Under the pieces are notes generated by a model. It saw only the letters and a program-made list of their open reading frames with translations. It did no database searches and was not told the DNA's origin. A DNA stretch of 64,000 nucleotides from Pseudomonas sp. GM78 (GTDB taxonomy: Bacteria; Pseudomonadota; Gammaproteobacteria; Pseudomonadales; Pseudomonadaceae): NCBI RefSeq assembly GCF_000282475.1, contig NZ_AKJF01000066.1, positions 1-64,000 on the forward strand. The letters are read 5' to 3'. Below, piece by piece: positions 20,384 through 36,300 of the stretch. The first letter of the stretch is position 1. Each line of letters starts with the position of its first letter. The position numbers were made by a program, and so were the translations under genes.

Positions 20384-20866
20384 TTAATCTTCCTTGCCCT
20401 TGTTGCGCACCGCGCGCTGCAACTCGCGGCCGGCGTCGCGTTCGCGCTCGGTATCACGCTTGTCGTATTCCTTCTTGCCCTTGCCCAGGGCAATTTCGCA
20501 CTTGACCATGTGCTTGCTCCAGTACCAGGACAGGCACACGCAGGCGTAGCCTTTTTGCTGCACGGCAGCGGCGAGCTTTTCCAGCTCCCGCCGGTTGAGC
20601 AGCAACTTTCGCGTGCGCACCGGATCGGCGATGACGTGGGTGCTGGCAGTCGTCAGGGGCGTGATGTGGCTGCCAAGCAGCCAGGCTTCGCCATCCTTGA
20701 GCAGTACGTAACTGTCAACCAGTTGCAACTTGCTTGCCCGCAGACTTTTTACTTCCCAGCCGGCCAGGACCAGACCAGCCTCGAACCGATGCTCGATGAA
20801 GTAATCGTGTCGCGCCTTTTTATTTTGCGCGATGGTCCCTGTTGGGTGTTTCTTCTGTTTAGCCAT
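20384..20866 (-). CDS. smpB: SsrA-binding protein SmpB
   Basis: A 160-aa basic protein, full family length. [28 protein letters not shown] is the OB-fold core, which I have shortened to key parts: the motif GWEVKSLR near residue 38, LVLAGWE, and the C-terminal basic tail that occupies the ribosomal mRNA channel. It delivers tmRNA to stalled ribosomes. The ATG before AKQKK is the family start; the open frame extends 58 codons upstream without support. Divergent from the NSS transporter; ssrA is nearby at 10752. Confidence 0.96.
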   Translation of the reverse strand: MAKQKKHPTGTIAQNKKARHDYFIEHRFEAGLVLAGWEVKSLRASKLQLVDSYVLLKDGEAWLLGSHITPLTTASTHVIADPVRTRKLLLNRRELEKLAAAVQQKGYACVCLSWYWSKHMVKCEIALGKGKKEYDKRDTERERDAGRELQRAVRNKGKED

Positions 20867-20984
20867 AGGGGCGGCATTATAGGGAGTTGCGCGCGAGTCG
20901 GCTACGGGATTGCTACATGCTTGAGCAGGTTGATTGAATCCCGGACAATGCGGCCTCTTTTTTGAACGCTTGGTCGTAATATCG

Positions 20985-22388
20985 ATGTCGACAGACAAGG
21001 TTTCTGTCCACGGCAGTTGGGCTAGCCGCTGGGTCTTCATACTCGCCGCGACCGGTTCGGCCGTGGGCCTGGGTAGTATCTGGAAATTCCCCTACATGGT
21101 TGGCGTCTACGGCGGCGGCGCCTTCGTGCTGATGTTCCTGGCCTGTATCGCGTTGATCGGTGTGCCGGTCATGCTCGCCGAAACCCTGATCGGCCGGCGT
21201 GCCCGGCAAAGCCCGGCCAATGCCTTGAAGGTGCTGGCGCTGGAAGCTGGGTATTCGGGCAAATGGTCTTGGGGGGCTTTTGCCGGGATGATCACGGCGC
21301 TGCTGATCCTGTCTTTCTACAGTGTGGTCGGCGGCTGGTCGCTGGATTACATCATCGACATGGGGCGCGGCGACTTCCAGGGAGCGACGCCCGATCAGGT
21401 GGGTGCGTACTTTGGCAAGGTGATCGCCGATCCATGGCGCCTGACACTTTGGCACACGATTTTCATGCTTCTGTCTGCCGTGGTGATCGCCAAGGGCGTG
21501 GTCGCGGGGCTTGAGCGCAGCCTGCGCATCATGATGCCGTTGCTGTTCGTGATGGTGCTTGTCCTGCTGGGCTACAGCATGACCACCGGGCATTTCATGG
21601 AAGGCGTACATTTCATGTTCGACTTCCATCCGGAAAAAGTCCTCGACGGCTTGCTGCCGGCCATGGGGCACGCCTTCTTTTCGTTGAGCGTCGGGGTCGG
21701 TTCGATCATGATCTACGGCGCCTACATGCCCAAGCATTCGTCGATTTCAGGAACCATCGTTGGTGTTGCGCTGCTGGATACCTTTGTGTCCCTGGTGGCG
21801 GGTCTGGCATTGTTTCCGATTGTGTTTGCCGGCGGTCTGAACCCGAGCGAAGGTCCTGGCCTGATGTTTGTCAGCCTGCCATTTGCCTTCGGTAACGTAG
21901 CGTTTGGCCAGTTGATGGGCGTAGTGTTCTTCGTGTTGGTCGCGATTGCAGCCTGGAGTTCGGCCATTTCCTTGCTCGAACCCATGGTGGCTTACCTGGT
22001 CGAGCGCTCGAAAATCAGTCGAGCCTGGGTCACCTTCTGGCTGGCTTTCAGCTGCTGGTTTGTCGGGCTGGGCACTGTGTTTTCCTTCAATATCTGGAAG
22101 CAGGCCAAGTTTTTCGTGAACGAAGACGGGCTGTTTCACCTCTATCAATGGGGTGCAGCGGGCGGTCTGGACTTCTTTGGTGTGATCGATTTCTTCACCT
22201 CGCGAATCATGTTGCCACTCGGTGGTTTGTGTTTCGTGGTGTTTGCAGGCTGGGTGATGGGCCGGGAAGCGGTGCGCGACGAATTGTCGATCCGTAATCC
22301 TGCGTTGTTCACCCTGTCCTTGTTCTTGATGCGCTATGTGGCGCCTATCGGCATTCTCATAGTGTTTGCCGCCCAGCTCTGGAAGTGA
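20985..22388 (+). CDS. sodium-dependent transporter, NSS family
   Basis: A 467-aa membrane protein of the neurotransmitter:sodium symporter family (LeuT fold, about 11-12 helices). The first helix contains [18 protein letters not shown], the unwound sodium/substrate site of the family, and the block [14 protein letters not shown] follows in helix 3. It couples sodium entry to uptake of an amino acid or related compound; the substrate cannot be read from the sequence. The ATG at 20985 gives the usual short N-terminus; an upstream in-frame ATG at 20934 lies in the smpB promoter region. Eight bases separate its stop from ratA. Confidence 0.88.
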   Translation: MSTDKVSVHGSWASRWVFILAATGSAVGLGSIWKFPYMVGVYGGGAFVLMFLACIALIGVPVMLAETLIGRRARQSPANALKVLALEAGYSGKWSWGAFAGMITALLILSFYSVVGGWSLDYIIDMGRGDFQGATPDQVGAYFGKVIADPWRLTLWHTIFMLLSAVVIAKGVVAGLERSLRIMMPLLFVMVLVLLGYSMTTGHFMEGVHFMFDFHPEKVLDGLLPAMGHAFFSLSVGVGSIMIYGAYMPKHSSISGTIVGVALLDTFVSLVAGLALFPIVFAGGLNPSEGPGLMFVSLPFAFGNVAFGQLMGVVFFVLVAIAAWSSAISLLEPMVAYLVERSKISRAWVTFWLAFSCWFVGLGTVFSFNIWKQAKFFVNEDGLFHLYQWGAAGGLDFFGVIDFFTSRIMLPLGGLCFVVFAGWVMGREAVRDELSIRNPALFTLSLFLMRYVAPIGILIVFAAQLWK

Positions 22389-22395
22389 TGCCGAC

Positions 22396-22830
22396 ATGAC
22401 GACACACATTTCACGTTCGGCCTTGCTGCCGTACCCCGCGCAGGCGCTGTATGACCTGGTCAACGACGTGGCGCGTTATCCGGAATTCCTGCCTTGGTGC
22501 TCATCGGCTGAAGTCCTGGAAAGCTCTGACGATCATATGCGTGCGAGCGTTGGCGTGGCCAAGGGTGGGCTCAGCCAGCATTTCGTGACGCGCAACACCT
22601 TGGTGCCCGGTCAGTCGATCGAAATGAACCTCGAAGAGGGGCCGTTCACTCAGTTGCATGGCGTGTGGGTGTTCAAGCCGTTGGGTGAGAAGGCCTGCAA
22701 GATCAGCCTGGACCTGTCGTTCGATTACGCCGGCCCGATCATTCGCGCGACCTTGGGGCCGTTGTTCAATCAGGCGGCCAATACGCTGGTGGACGCGTTC
22801 TGCCAGCGCGCCAAGCAAATGCATGGTTGA
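22396..22830 (+). CDS. ratA: RatA-family SRPBCC protein
   Basis: A 144-aa START/SRPBCC-fold protein of the RatA/PasT type (block SALLPYPAQALYDLVNDVARYPEFLPWC at the N-terminus; VDAFCQRAK near the end). E. coli RatA was reported to block 70S ribosome assembly, while homologues in other organisms act as coenzyme-Q-binding proteins (Coq10). The partner gene rnfH follows with an overlapping frame, as in other gamma-proteobacteria. The ATG at 22396 is eight bases after the transporter stop. Confidence 0.88.
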   Translation: MTTHISRSALLPYPAQALYDLVNDVARYPEFLPWCSSAEVLESSDDHMRASVGVAKGGLSQHFVTRNTLVPGQSIEMNLEEGPFTQLHGVWVFKPLGEKACKISLDLSFDYAGPIIRATLGPLFNQAANTLVDAFCQRAKQMHG

Positions 22831-23137
22831 GACAATGATAGAGATCGAGGTGGTCTATGCCGCCGTTGATCGTCAGGAACTCCTGATGGTGAGAGTGCCG
22901 GCTGGAATCACTGTTCGCGCGGCGTTGCTGAAGTCTGGAATGGGTCAGGTTTTTCCGGAGCTGGACCTGTCACAGTGTCCGGTGGGGATCTTCGGCAAGG
23001 TGGTCGTCGATCCCGAAAGTCGTCTGGTTGAACCGGGCGATCGCATCGAGATTTACCGGCCATTGTTGGCGGATCCGAAAGAGGTGCGTCGACTGCGTGC
23101 GGCAAAGGCCGCCGAGGCCAAAGCGCGGAATCAGTGA
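22823..23137 (+). CDS. rnfH: RnfH family Ub-like protein
   Basis: A 104-aa protein with a ubiquitin/MoaD-like beta-grasp fold; blocks IEIEVVYA, FGKVVVDPESRLVEPGDRIE and the basic C-terminus are typical of RnfH/UPF0125. It has been called the antitoxin RatB of RatA, but that role is uncertain. The ATG at 22823 overlaps the ratA end by eight bases; a second ATG at 22835 would give MIEIEVVYA and is equally possible. A strong terminator follows. Confidence 0.85.
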   Translation: MVETMIEIEVVYAAVDRQELLMVRVPAGITVRAALLKSGMGQVFPELDLSQCPVGIFGKVVVDPESRLVEPGDRIEIYRPLLADPKEVRRLRAAKAAEAKARNQ

Positions 23138-23160
23138 GCCCGGAAAAAAGCCAGGCATTA

Positions 23161-23187
23161 AAAAACCCGGCCATGCCGGGTTTTTTT
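23161..23187. terminator. bidirectional terminator rnfH/bamE
   Basis: AAAAACCCGGC-CAT-GCCGGGTTTTTTT sits between convergent rnfH and bamE, with A and T runs on either side of an 11-bp stem. Confidence 0.92.
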
Positions 23188-23197
23188 ACGTCGCAAA

Positions 23198-23725
23198 TTA
23201 TTGCGGCGAGGTGTCCAGGGGTTCTGGAGTCGGGACTGGCACAGTTTCGACACCGTCCACTTCCTTTTGGATCTGATCGAGCAATGAGCCAGGCTTGACC
23301 GGTTTTTCCGGCTTCGGCTGCTCGACCTGCTCTGCCGGCGCGGTGACGGTGGTGCCAGTGTCCTTGCCCAGAATGGCCTCATCGCGGCTCACGCCGGGCA
23401 TGAAATCGCCAGACAGGCTGACAAGCTGGTCATTTGGGTTGAAGATAACGCTAATGCGTTCCTGTTGGCGTTCACCGCCACCCGGTTGCAGGCTATACAG
23501 ATAATCCCAGCGATCGGCATGGAACGTATCAGTCAGCAGGGGGTTGCCCATGATAAACCTTACTTGCTTACGGGTCATTCCCGGGCGTAACTGGTCTATC
23601 ATGTCCTGCGTGACGACATTGCCCTGCTGGATGTCGATTTTGTAAACCCCGGGGAATGAACAACCGGCGAGTGCGAGCAGTCCCACAAAGGTGAAACTGG
23701 TTAGCAAGAGCTTGGTGTTTTGCAT
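23198..23725 (-). CDS. bamE: outer membrane assembly lipoprotein BamE (OmlA)
   Basis: A 175-aa lipoprotein. The signal peptide ends in the lipobox LAGC (Cys22), followed by the SmpA/OmlA domain with [36 protein letters not shown] and DRWDYLYSL. BamE is a small subunit of the BAM complex that inserts outer-membrane beta-barrels. It is longer than E. coli BamE through a Pro/Glu-rich C-terminal tail, usual in Pseudomonas. Divergent from fur. Confidence 0.94.
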   Translation of the reverse strand: MQNTKLLLTSFTFVGLLALAGCSFPGVYKIDIQQGNVVTQDMIDQLRPGMTRKQVRFIMGNPLLTDTFHADRWDYLYSLQPGGGERQQERISVIFNPNDQLVSLSGDFMPGVSRDEAILGKDTGTTVTAPAEQVEQPKPEKPVKPGSLLDQIQKEVDGVETVPVPTPEPLDTSPQ

Positions 23726-23822
23726 CGGTGGGCGACTTCCACTATCTTGGCTGGGACAACGTAAACGCCGATCATACCCGCATTAAGAGAAGCTGCGAAG
23801 CAGCATCGCGAGAAAGCTGACC

Positions 23823-24227
23823 ATGGTTGAAAATAGCGAACTACGCAAAGCCGGCCTCAAAGTGACCCTGCCACGGGTCAAGATTCTGCAAATGCTCGAC
23901 TCTGCCGAGCAGCGCCACATGAGTGCCGAGGATGTCTATAAGGCATTGATGGAGGCTGGCGAGGACGTCGGTCTGGCCACGGTTTACCGTGTACTGACCC
24001 AGTTCGAGGCAGCTGGACTTGTGGTGCGGCACAACTTCGACGGAGGCCATGCGGTCTTCGAACTGGACGATGGCAAGCATCACGACCATATGGTCAACGT
24101 CGAAACCAGCGAAGTGATCGAATTCTTCGACGAAGAAATCGAGCGCCTGCAGAAAGCCATCGTCGACAAGTATGGCTTCGAGATGGTTGATCACAATCTT
24201 GTGTTGTACGTGCGCAAGAAAAAGTAA
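23823..24227 (+). CDS. fur: ferric uptake regulator Fur
   Basis: A 134-aa Fur protein of standard length. The winged helix contains TLPRVKILQMLD and DVGLATVYRVLTQFEAAGLV; the metal site is HHDHM near residue 87. As in other pseudomonads there is no CxxC structural zinc pair. It represses iron-uptake genes when loaded with Fe2+. Divergent from bamE, convergent with recN, with a strong hairpin after the stop. The ATG follows GAGAAAGCTGACC, a modest ribosome site. Confidence 0.97.
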   Translation: MVENSELRKAGLKVTLPRVKILQMLDSAEQRHMSAEDVYKALMEAGEDVGLATVYRVLTQFEAAGLVVRHNFDGGHAVFELDDGKHHDHMVNVETSEVIEFFDEEIERLQKAIVDKYGFEMVDHNLVLYVRKKK

Positions 24228-24261
24228 GCATGTCGCGCGAACCCAGGGTTCGCGAAACGAA

Positions 24262-24287
24262 CGAAGGCGACCCCAGGGTCGCCTTCG
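24262..24287. terminator. terminator hairpin fur/recN
   Basis: ACGAAGGCGACCC-CA-GGGTCGCCTTCGT is a perfect 12-13 bp stem between convergent fur and recN. A second smaller stem (CGCGAACCC/GGGTTCGCG) just before it overlaps the end of fur mRNA. T run is short (GCTTTCT). Confidence 0.7.
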
Positions 24288-24302
24288 TGCTTTCTGTCGT
24301 GG

Positions 24303-25976
24303 CTAGATTTTTGCGGTAACGACCATTTTTTTCGCGTGGGCCAGGGATTCCTTGGTGAGATCGATCCCGCCCAGCATCCGCGCTACTTCTTCTACGCGAT
24401 CGTTCTTGCTCAATTTGGAGACGGCCGTGCGAGTGGCATCTTCGCCGCGTACCTTGTGCACGAACAGGTGCTGATGCCCTTGTGCGGCCACTTGTGGTAG
24501 GTGCGTGACCGTCAGGACCTGCCCGCGTTCGCCAAGCCGGCGCAGCAACTGGCCAACGATTTCGGCGGTGGGGCCACCGATGCCTACGTCTACTTCGTCG
24601 AACACCAGGGTCGGGACGCGGGACGTTTGCGCGGTGATCACCTGGATCGCCAGGCTGATACGCGACAGTTCACCGCCCGATGCCACCTTCGCCAATGCCT
24701 TTAATGGCTGCCCCGGGTTGGCGCTGACCAGCAGTTCTACCTGTTCGAGTCCGTTCGGAAGCAATTCTTTGCTGCTGTTCGGTCGCAGTTCGATGGCAAA
24801 GCGCCCGCCGGGCATGCCCAGGCGCTGGATCTCCTGTTCCACCGCGCTGGCCAGGCTGCTGGAGGCTTGGTGGCGCAGGTCGCTCAACTCTCGAGCCTTC
24901 TCCTGATAATGACGGGCATAAGACGCCAGCTCATCACTCAGTCGCTCGATGGATTCATCGTTGGCGTTCAGGGTTTCGATTTCATCCAGTAACCGCTGCT
25001 GCATCTCGGCGACCTCGGTCGGCTGGATGCGGTGCTTGCGCGCCATGGTGTAGATCGCATCGAGGCGTTCTTCCAGGTATTGAAGGCGCGCCGGGTCTGC
25101 GTCGAAGTTATCCAGGAAGCGGTTCAGCTCACCCACGGCTTCTTCAACCTGGATCTGCGCGCTGGTCAGCAAGCTGCTGGCTTCACCGAGCGCGCCAATC
25201 GAGTTGTTCACGCTCGACAGGCGATTAAGGCTTGCAGTCAGGGCGTTCAGGACATTTCCGGAATCACTCTCGCTGCATTGTTCGACCACTTGCTGACAGA
25301 TACCCAGCAAGGTTTCCGCGTTTGTCAGGTTCTTGTGTTCCTGCTCCAACTGTTCCAGCTCGTTGTCGCCAAGGCCAAGGTTTTCCAGCTCTTCAAGCTG
25401 ATAGCTGAGCAACTGATGGCGAGCGCGCTGCTCATCGCCGGAGTTGGACAGTCGCTCAAGCTCCTGGTGGGTCTGGCGCCAGCGCTGGGCAGCAAGCTGT
25501 ACCTGGCGGGCAAGGTCCGTGGCGCCAGCGTATTCGTCGAGCAGGCGGCGATGGGTATCGGTCTTGAGCAGGGACTGGTGTTCGTGCTGGCTGTGGATGT
25601 CGATCAACAGTTCGCCCAGCGCCTTGAGGTCGCCCAGCGGGCAGGGCGTGCCGTTGATGTAGCCGCGCGAGCGACCTTCGGCGGTGATGACCCGGCGCAG
25701 GATGCACGGGCCTTCGTTCTCGAGGTCGCGTTCGGCCAGCCAGGCACCGGCTTCCGGAATATCGGCCAGGTCGAAGGTGGCCAGGATGTCGGCCTTGTCC
25801 GCCCCGGGGCGGACCACGCCACTGTCGGCCCGATCGCCAAGGGTCAGGCCCAGGGCGTCGAGCATGATCGACTTGCCGGCGCCGGTTTCCCCTGTGATCA
25901 CGCTCATGCCTCGATCGAGTTCCAGGTCGAGATGTTCAACGATGGCGTAGTTATGTACGGACAGGTGCACCAGCAT
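24303..25976 (-). CDS. recN: DNA repair ATPase RecN
   Basis: A 557-aa SMC-like protein. Walker A is GETGAGKSIMLD near residue 30, the central half is coiled coil, and the C-terminal ABC signature/Walker B reads SGGELSRISLAIQ and PTLVFDEVDVGIGG. RecN aligns broken chromosome ends during recombinational repair and is SOS-induced. A LexA-type box at 26001-26016 lies 25 bases upstream of the start ATG. Full family length. Confidence 0.96.
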   Translation of the reverse strand: MLVHLSVHNYAIVEHLDLELDRGMSVITGETGAGKSIMLDALGLTLGDRADSGVVRPGADKADILATFDLADIPEAGAWLAERDLENEGPCILRRVITAEGRSRGYINGTPCPLGDLKALGELLIDIHSQHEHQSLLKTDTHRRLLDEYAGATDLARQVQLAAQRWRQTHQELERLSNSGDEQRARHQLLSYQLEELENLGLGDNELEQLEQEHKNLTNAETLLGICQQVVEQCSESDSGNVLNALTASLNRLSSVNNSIGALGEASSLLTSAQIQVEEAVGELNRFLDNFDADPARLQYLEERLDAIYTMARKHRIQPTEVAEMQQRLLDEIETLNANDESIERLSDELASYARHYQEKARELSDLRHQASSSLASAVEQEIQRLGMPGGRFAIELRPNSSKELLPNGLEQVELLVSANPGQPLKALAKVASGGELSRISLAIQVITAQTSRVPTLVFDEVDVGIGGPTAEIVGQLLRRLGERGQVLTVTHLPQVAAQGHQHLFVHKVRGEDATRTAVSKLSKNDRVEEVARMLGGIDLTKESLAHAKKMVVTAKI

Positions 25977-26000
25977 AAAGGCCGCTCCCAGGCTTTAGGT

Positions 26001-26016
26001 CTGGTTATTTATACAG
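26001..26016 (-). promoter_or_regulatory. LexA (SOS) box upstream of recN
   Basis: CTG-GTTATTTATA-CAG matches the CTG-N10-CAG LexA consensus with an AT-rich centre and lies directly in front of recN, a known SOS gene. Confidence 0.85.
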
Positions 26017-26136
26017 TGTTTTATTTGCGGCTGACAATGCCCCTCGTTAGCTCGATTTGCTTGATCCGACGAAATCCTTAGTACTGAGGGGCATGACAAT
26101 GCAGCTGTTTTTTGTAGGGTTAATGTTTGGTTGCCC

Positions 26137-26165
26137 CTTGAAGCCGGATTTTGCGGCCCCATATA
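26137..26165 (+). promoter_or_regulatory. sigma-32 heat-shock promoter of grpE
   Basis: CTTGAAG (26137-26143), a 13-base spacer and CCCCATATA (26157-26165) match the sigma-32 consensus CTTGAAA / CCCCATNT. The grpE ATG is 53 bases downstream. Confidence 0.9.
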
Positions 26166-26217
26166 CCTGGGCAGAAGCGCGAGTCAGGCTCGCGGACGAT
26201 ATTGAAAGGAGAATTCT

Positions 26218-26784
26218 ATGGCTGACGAACAGACAGTGGATACGCAAAATCTAGACGCCGATCAGGCTCCCCAGGCTTCGGGTGATGACCTGGTGGCTCG
26301 TGTACAAGTGCTCGAAGAGCAGCTGGCAGGTGCGCAGGATCAGGCTTTGCGTGTAGCCGCCGATCTGCAGAACGTCCGCCGTCGCGCCGAGCAGGATGTA
26401 GAAAAGGCTCACAAGTTCGCCCTGGAAAAATTCGCCGGCGACCTGCTGCCGATCATCGACAGCCTGGAGCGAGGCCTGGAGTTGTCCAGCGCGGAAGACG
26501 AAAACATCCGTCCAATGCGCGAAGGTATCGAGCTGACCCTGAAAATGTTCCAGGACACCCTGAAGCGTTATCAGCTGGAAACGATCGATCCGCACGGCGA
26601 ACCGTTCAATGCGGTCAAGCATCAGGCGATGGCCATGCAGGAAAGCGCTGACGTCGAGCCCAACAGCGTGCTCAAGGTGTTCCAGAAGGGCTATGAGCTC
26701 AATGGTCGCCTGCTGCGCCCGGCAATGGTCGTGGTCAGCAAGGCGCCGGCAGCTGTTTCGCCTTCGATTGACGAGCAGGCTTGA
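26218..26784 (+). CDS. grpE: nucleotide exchange factor GrpE
   Basis: A 188-aa GrpE. The N-terminal half is a long coiled coil ([20 protein letters not shown] region), followed by [20 protein letters not shown] and the C-terminal beta wing with [21 protein letters not shown]. GrpE releases ADP from DnaK. It starts at an ATG behind AAAGGAG, under its own sigma-32 promoter. Its stop codon overlaps the -35 element of a second heat-shock promoter that drives dnaK. Confidence 0.97.
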   Translation: MADEQTVDTQNLDADQAPQASGDDLVARVQVLEEQLAGAQDQALRVAADLQNVRRRAEQDVEKAHKFALEKFAGDLLPIIDSLERGLELSSAEDENIRPMREGIELTLKMFQDTLKRYQLETIDPHGEPFNAVKHQAMAMQESADVEPNSVLKVFQKGYELNGRLLRPAMVVVSKAPAAVSPSIDEQA

Positions 26785-26808
26785 AATTAGCCGCAAGGCC
26801 CCCATTTA
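26780..26808 (+). promoter_or_regulatory. sigma-32 promoter of dnaK overlapping the grpE stop
   Basis: CTTGAAA (26780-26786) contains the grpE stop TGA; after exactly 13 bases follows CCCCATTTA (26800-26808). This is an almost perfect sigma-32 promoter 78 bases before dnaK. Confidence 0.88.
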
Positions 26809-26886
26809 GAAGTCAAGCGTTTAAGTGCTACCGCAGTTAGCCACCACTGCTGCGGCAACCAAATCCAAAGTTTCGGGAGAGTGAAC

Positions 26887-28803
<1,917 letters not shown>

Positions 28804-28857
28804 GTTGTTGGTCGGCCGGTTGACTGCCTTGCGGCGGTGACTGGTAGGATGTCGCCG

Positions 28858-28877
28858 CGCGGGAGCTTGCTCCCGCG
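28858..28877. repeat. REP-type palindrome in the dnaK-dnaJ gap
   Basis: CGCGGGAGC-TT-GCTCCCGCG is the GGGAGCTTGCTCCC repeat common in fluorescent pseudomonads. The dnaK-dnaJ gap is about 296 bases, and apart from this repeat I see no gene in it. The stem may trim dnaK mRNA and lower dnaJ expression. Confidence 0.8.
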
Positions 28878-29099
28878 TTGGCGTGTCTGGAGTTAGCGAA
28901 TTTTTACAGCATGCGACAGCGTTCGCGTGTTGCGGCATGGTCGGGAATGCTCCTGCTTTCCGAGCCGAAAGTGCCACATCGAAACAAAGACCAGGATCGT
29001 TGAATTGACGTGAGTTGGGTCCGGGCCTGTATTGGGGCTCAACGAGTTTGACGAGGCTCAGGAGAGGTTTGTCGAACGTCCTCAAGAGTGCAGAGACTT

Positions 29100-31057
<1,958 letters not shown>

Positions 31058-31071
31058 GATGCACCCGAAAT

Positions 31072-31103
31072 CGGGCTCGCGCGCAGCGGTTGAGCCCGGT
31101 TTT
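31072..31103 (+). terminator. terminator after dapB
   Basis: CGGGCTC and GAGCCCG enclose a 13-base loop and are followed by GTTTT, ending the dnaK/dnaJ/dapB stretch. Confidence 0.65.
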
Positions 31104-31167
31104 ACCCCGCCAAGCGACGTCCTGTCGCATTCTCCAGCCTTTAAGGCTCATTGGCGGTAGACCAAAA

Positions 31168-31320
31168 ATGCCTTTTTCTGTAAGCTACAGCTTTAGTGTG
31201 TCCACTAAAAGCGCGCAGAATAATTCAGTGAAGAAGCGGGGTGACGTGTCCATACGTCACTCCGCTTTTTTACAACCTGCGATCGCCCTTTCAGGCTTTA
31301 TTTACGGGAGGTCTTCTTGA
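31168..31320 (+). CDS. possible carA leader ORF, 50 codons
   Basis: An ATG at 31168 opens a frame ([20 protein letters not shown]...) that runs through the terminator hairpin at 31234-31271 and stops at TGA 31318-31320. That stop overlaps the TTG start of carA (TTGA). An internal GTG at 31198 is an alternative start. No strong ribosome site precedes the ATG. The early codons are U-rich. The arrangement is what a translation-coupled attenuator (as in E. coli pyrBI) needs. Whether it is translated is not known. Confidence 0.4.
   Translation: MPFSVSYSFSVSTKSAQNNSVKKRGDVSIRHSAFLQPAIALSGFIYGRSS
31234..31271 (+). terminator. attenuator-like terminator in the carA leader
   Basis: AAGCGGGGTGACGT and ACGTCACTCCGCTT pair with one mismatch and are followed by seven T, 46 bases before the carA start codon. 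A smaller hairpin precedes it (GCTTTAGTG-TGTC-CACTAAAAGC, 31190-31212). No gene ends here, so a regulatory terminator is the natural reading. Confidence 0.8.
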
Positions 31321-32453
31321 CTAAGCCAGCCATACTCGCCCTTGCTGATGGCAGCATTTTTCGCGGCGAAGCCATTGGAGCCGACGGTCAAACCGTTGGT
31401 GAGGTGGTGTTCAACACCGCAATGACCGGCTATCAGGAAATCCTTACCGATCCTTCCTACGCCCAACAAATCGTTACCCTGACTTACCCGCACATCGGTA
31501 ACACCGGCACCACGCCGGAAGACGCCGAATCCAATCGCGTCTGGTCCGCTGGCCTGGTCATCCGTGACCTGCCACTGGTGGCGAGCAACTGGCGTAACAC
31601 GATGTCCCTGTCCGACTACCTGAAGGCCAACAACGTTGTGGCCATCGCTGGTATCGACACCCGCCGCCTGACGCGCATCCTGCGTGAAAAAGGCGCGCAG
31701 AACGGCTGCATCATGGCCGGTGACAACATTTCCGAAGAAGCCGCCATCGCCGCTGCTCAGGGCTTCCCTGGCTTGAAGGGCATGGACCTGGCAAAAGTCG
31801 TCAGCACCACTGAGAAATACGAGTGGCGTTCGACTGTCTGGGATCTGAAAACCGACAGCCACGCGACCATCGAAGCCTCCGAGCTTCCATACCATGTGGT
31901 CGCCTACGACTACGGCGTCAAGGTGAACATCCTGCGCATGCTGGTCGAGCGTGGTTGCCGCGTGACCGTGGTGCCTGCACAGACGCCTGCCGCCGAAGCG
32001 CTGGCCCTGAAGCCGGACGGCGTGTTCCTGTCCAACGGCCCTGGCGATCCGGAGCCTTGCGACTACGCGATCCAGGCGATCAAGGACGTGCTGGAAACCG
32101 AAATCCCGGTATTCGGTATCTGCCTCGGTCACCAACTGCTGGCCCTGGCCTCCGGCGCCAAGACCCTGAAAATGGGTCACGGCCACCACGGTGCCAACCA
32201 CCCTGTTCAGGACCTGGACTCTGGCGTTGTGATGATCACCAGCCAGAACCACGGTTTCGCGGTAGACGAAGCGACCCTGCCTGCCAACGTTCGCGCGATT
32301 CACAAATCGCTGTTCGACGGCACCCTGCAAGGTATCGAGCGTACCGACAAGAGCGCCTTCAGCTTCCAGGGTCACCCTGAAGCCAGCCCTGGCCCGAACG
32401 ACGTAGCACCTCTGTTCGATCGCTTCATCAACGAGATGGCCAAGCGACGCTGA
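31317..32453 (+). CDS. carA: carbamoyl-phosphate synthase small subunit
   Basis: A 378-aa glutamine amidotransferase subunit. The N-terminal domain begins [15 protein letters not shown]; the class I amidotransferase triad is Cys in [12 protein letters not shown] (near residue 268), with His and Glu in [11 protein letters not shown]. It supplies ammonia to CarB for arginine and pyrimidine synthesis. It starts at TTG behind GGGAGG with good spacing; no ATG is available nearby. The leader with terminator and overlapping ORF suggests control by attenuation. Confidence 0.96.
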   Translation: MTKPAILALADGSIFRGEAIGADGQTVGEVVFNTAMTGYQEILTDPSYAQQIVTLTYPHIGNTGTTPEDAESNRVWSAGLVIRDLPLVASNWRNTMSLSDYLKANNVVAIAGIDTRRLTRILREKGAQNGCIMAGDNISEEAAIAAAQGFPGLKGMDLAKVVSTTEKYEWRSTVWDLKTDSHATIEASELPYHVVAYDYGVKVNILRMLVERGCRVTVVPAQTPAAEALALKPDGVFLSNGPGDPEPCDYAIQAIKDVLETEIPVFGICLGHQLLALASGAKTLKMGHGHHGANHPVQDLDSGVVMITSQNHGFAVDEATLPANVRAIHKSLFDGTLQGIERTDKSAFSFQGHPEASPGPNDVAPLFDRFINEMAKRR

Positions 32454-32571
32454 TCGCTCGCCTTGATGTTGCAAAGCTTGAGGGCGGTCCCGAGATCGGC
32501 GACCCCCTCAAGTCTTCACAGATTGAACAAGACGGCTTGCCGACTGACCTGCGGATTTGAGTGACAAACCC

Positions 32572-35789
<3,218 letters not shown>

Positions 35790-35793
<4 letters not shown>

Positions 35794-36272
35794 GCATAAC
35801 GAAGTACCCGATGACCGTTCAGGGCGCTCGCGCCCTGGAAGAAGAACATGCTCACCTGACCAAGGTCGTTCGTCCGAAGCTCAGCCAAGACATCGGTACG
35901 GCCCGCGAGTTGGGTGACTTGAAGGAAAACGCCGAATACCACGCTGCCCGAGAGCAGCAGGGTATGGTCGAGGCGCGGATTCGTGACATCGAAGGCCGGA
36001 TTCAGAATCAGGTCATCATCGACGTCACGACCATTCCTCACACTGGCAAGGTTATCTTCGGCACAACCGTCGAAATCGCCAATGTCGAGACTGATGAAAG
36101 CGTCACTTACCACATCGTGGGTGAGGATGAGGCTGACTTCAAACTCGGCAAGATTTCGGTCGGCTCACCTTTGGCTCGAGCCTTGATCGGCAAGGAAGAG
36201 GGTGATGTGGTCGTCGTCAAAACGCCTGGTGGCGTTATCGAGTACGAGATTGTCGAAGTCCGTCACATCTGA
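35790..36272 (+). CDS. greA: transcription elongation factor GreA
   Basis: A 160-aa GreA. The N-terminal coiled coil contains the acidic tip [20 protein letters not shown], with the two acidic residues that go into the RNA polymerase secondary channel; the C-terminal FKBP-like domain carries [16 protein letters not shown]. It rescues backtracked polymerase by transcript cleavage. The start overlaps the carB stop. Confidence 0.97.
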
Positions 36273-36277
36273 AGCGA

Positions 36278-36300
36278 GGCGCCCGCTGAATGCGGGCGCC
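36278..36300 (+). promoter_or_regulatory. hairpin directly before the DUF4149 start
   Basis: GGCGCCCGC-TGAAT-GCGGGCGCC is a perfect 9-bp stem that ends on the base before ATG 36301 and begins six bases after the greA stop. It could end greA mRNA and also hide the next ribosome site. No T run follows. Confidence 0.5.

Noticed and set aside
22396-23137. ratA-rnfH as a toxin-antitoxin system
   Set aside because: The pair is a conserved core locus and rnfH is not clearly an antitoxin; better treated as housekeeping.
31123-31128. TGTCGC as an ArgR half-site before carA
   Set aside because: Only one half-site without the downstream AA or a second copy; too weak to claim.
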